From Planctomycetaceae bacterium (lineage in GTDB: Bacteria; Planctomycetota; Planctomycetia; Pirellulales; UBA1268), in the NCBI GenBank assembly GCA_021300535.1, contig JAJTED010000008.1, forward strand, positions 1-56,882: a DNA stretch of 56,882 bases. Direction: 5' to 3'. The notes below the pieces were generated by a model, which saw only the letters and a program-made list of their open reading frames with translations, had not been told where the DNA came from and ran no database searches. Positions within the stretch are counted from its first letter, which is position 1, and the number at the start of each line of letters is the position of its first letter. The position numbers and the translations under genes were made by a program. Positions 55,763 through 56,882 of the stretch are shown here, one piece after another.

Positions 55763-56771
55763 CCGCAACGGTCTTCCGGCCGATGAGCGACTCGTGAGCC
55801 TCGGGAGGAGCGGCCCGGGCGTCCGGAGCGGGTTTCTCGAAATGCCCCGCACCCGCTGCGGTGGCGTTTTTCTCGTGACGTCGGAAGGCGTGATCGCGGC
55901 CGGCGCCCGCGGGTCCGAGGCTTTTGGGCAGTCGCTGGTCTCGTTCGTTGGCTATCACGAGAGCGGCGCGTTCAGTCGACAGCTCTCAGAACGCATCATC
56001 ACCAAGCACATCGAACTTGCGAGTCAGGGCTATAGCACGGGTGGCGTTCCCCCGTATGGCCACGGCCGCTTCCTCGAGAGGCCGGACGACACGCTCGTTG
56101 AGATCGCCTTGCACCAGCGCCATACGGAGCGGAACTGCCATATCCGCTTCCGGCCGAACAATGAGCAGCGGATCAAGACCTGGGTCTGGATTCTGAAGCG
56201 GCTGGAGGCCGGCTGGAGCGCGAAGCGGGTTGCACAGTGTCTCAACGAGCTTGGCATCCCCACGCGGGACGCCGGCCGCACGCGGCGCGACAACGGCGTC
56301 GAGCACGAGGTGTCTGGCAAATGGCACGAGAGCACCGTCCTCGCGGTCGCCACCAATCCGATCATCATCGGCGTCAAAGAGTACGGCCGCTATTCGGAGG
56401 GTGTGCATCACCGCGCCAAGGCGACGGGGTTTCGCCCTGGCACCGAAAAAAAGCTCCTTCCGGATGGTTCGGGCAAGACGATCGAGAACGACGTGGCGGA
56501 CCGGATCCGCGCAGCGGCCGACTTTGCTGCGCGGTTTGCCCCGGAGCGTTGGCATCGCCTCCAGGCCAACCTGAAGGCCCGCGGCACCGCGCAGCGTGGC
56601 AAGCGGAAGGCGCACGCCCCCGCCGCCTACCCCGTGACACCATGCGTGTTCGACCTGACCTGCAAGTGCGGCGGGATCATGCACTGCGTCGTGCGAAAGG
56701 ACCGCGGGGTCGGCCGCCCGATGTATCGCTGCAGCATCTACACGAAGACGGCCGGCAAAAAGTGCAATTGA
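55755..56771 (+). pseudogene. 5'-truncated large serine recombinase
   Basis: Recognisable homology begins at about 55925 with FGQSLVSFVGYHESGAFSRQ then LSERIITKHIELASQGYSTG, the hinge helix and start of the recombinase domain of large serine recombinases. It continues through AKRVAQCLNELGIPTRD, and a zinc-ribbon-like Cys cluster (DLTCKCGGIMHCVV and YRCSIYTKTAGKKCN) closes the protein. The catalytic N-terminal domain with its nucleophilic serine is missing, and the open frame upstream begins at a TTG inside an inverted repeat. The remaining protein could at best bind DNA. It interrupts, or lies where, a DUF1080 gene was lost. Confidence 0.75.
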
Positions 56772-56772
56772 C
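56760..56772. repeat. Right copy of the perfect 13-bp inverted repeat
   Basis: AAGTGCAATTGAC is the reverse complement of the copy at 55750-55762 and includes the recombinase stop codon. Confidence 0.7.
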
Positions 56773-56846
56773 TCCCTCCCCAAATCTTGACCCAGGTCTT
56801 GTGAGAGAATCCTCGTGCCCCTTGTGGGGCTGGAAAGGTTTCTCGG

Positions 56847-56882
56847 ATGAAGAAGCGACGCAGTACAGAGCAGATCGTGGGC
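56847..56882 (+). CDS. Start of a probable IS3-family transposase OrfA (cut by the window end)
   Basis: Twelve codons are visible from the ATG at 56847: MKKRRSTEQIVG. This resembles the opening of IS3/IS2-type OrfA proteins (basic start, then TEEQIxxxL). Upstream are GGAAAGG as a ribosome-binding site and a GCCCC/GGGGC hairpin (56817-56830), with a possible element end near 56789 (TGACCCAGG). The rest lies outside the window, so the assignment rests on little sequence. Confidence 0.5.
   Translation, partial: MKKRRSTEQIVG

Overview
This window of high-GC DNA looks like the chromosome of a planctomycete, probably Pirellulales-like. The clues are gene families typical of that phylum: a 3' remnant of a DUF1501 gene, a DUF1080 remnant, a giant secreted repeat protein with an N-terminal LExRxLL-type motif, EF-hand and M16 exported proteins, and secreted proteins found mainly in planctomycetes. 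The taxonomic call is inference. I saw no rRNA, tRNA or CRISPR array.

Layout. 1-2361: the tail of an unknown gene, a frameshifted secreted protein and a FluC/CrcB fluoride channel. 2362-3020: a gap holding a 125-bp direct repeat and a decayed inverted repeat. 3021-5737: homospermidine synthase plus an ornithine-type PLP decarboxylase, a two-gene polyamine unit with a REP-like palindrome between the genes. 5738-8314: terminator-like repeats around an RsmC/RlmG-like methyltransferase and an EF-hand protein. 8315-12398 (minus): a DUF155/RMD1-like membrane protein followed by two M16 peptidase-family genes. The HxxEH-bearing gene carries a deletion/frameshift, and its partner lacks the zinc motif and contains a 9-bp tandem repeat. 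12513-18943: hemerythrin-like protein, CXXCH cytochrome, WYL regulator, YbjN-like protein, sigma-70/ECF-like factor, PurU and a HerA-like ATPase.

18944-20745 is a non-coding block dominated by a 124-bp tandem array of palindrome-rich units. Immediately beside it, one uninterrupted minus-strand frame of 8776 codons (20746-47076) encodes a giant Thr/Ser/Gly-rich beta-strand-repeat protein, ending in parallel beta-helix repeats and a C-terminal beta domain. Across a 543-bp gap lies a plus-strand set: a GNAT acetyltransferase, a DegT-type sugar aminotransferase and two glycosyltransferase-like genes, the last three overlapping by stop/start codons. A cell-surface role for the giant protein, with sugar modification by the neighbouring genes, is a hypothesis.

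52157-56882 is an eroded region. It holds an IS21-like end, fused remnants of a VWA gene and a DUF1501 gene, an intact secreted alpha/beta hydrolase, a frameshifted DUF1080 remnant, a 5'-truncated serine recombinase bounded by a perfect 13-bp inverted repeat, and the first 12 codons of a probable IS3-family OrfA at the right edge.

The most unusual items are the giant gene, the 124-bp array against its 3' end, and the fact that the same palindromic unit occurs singly elsewhere in the window as a terminator-like element behind other genes.
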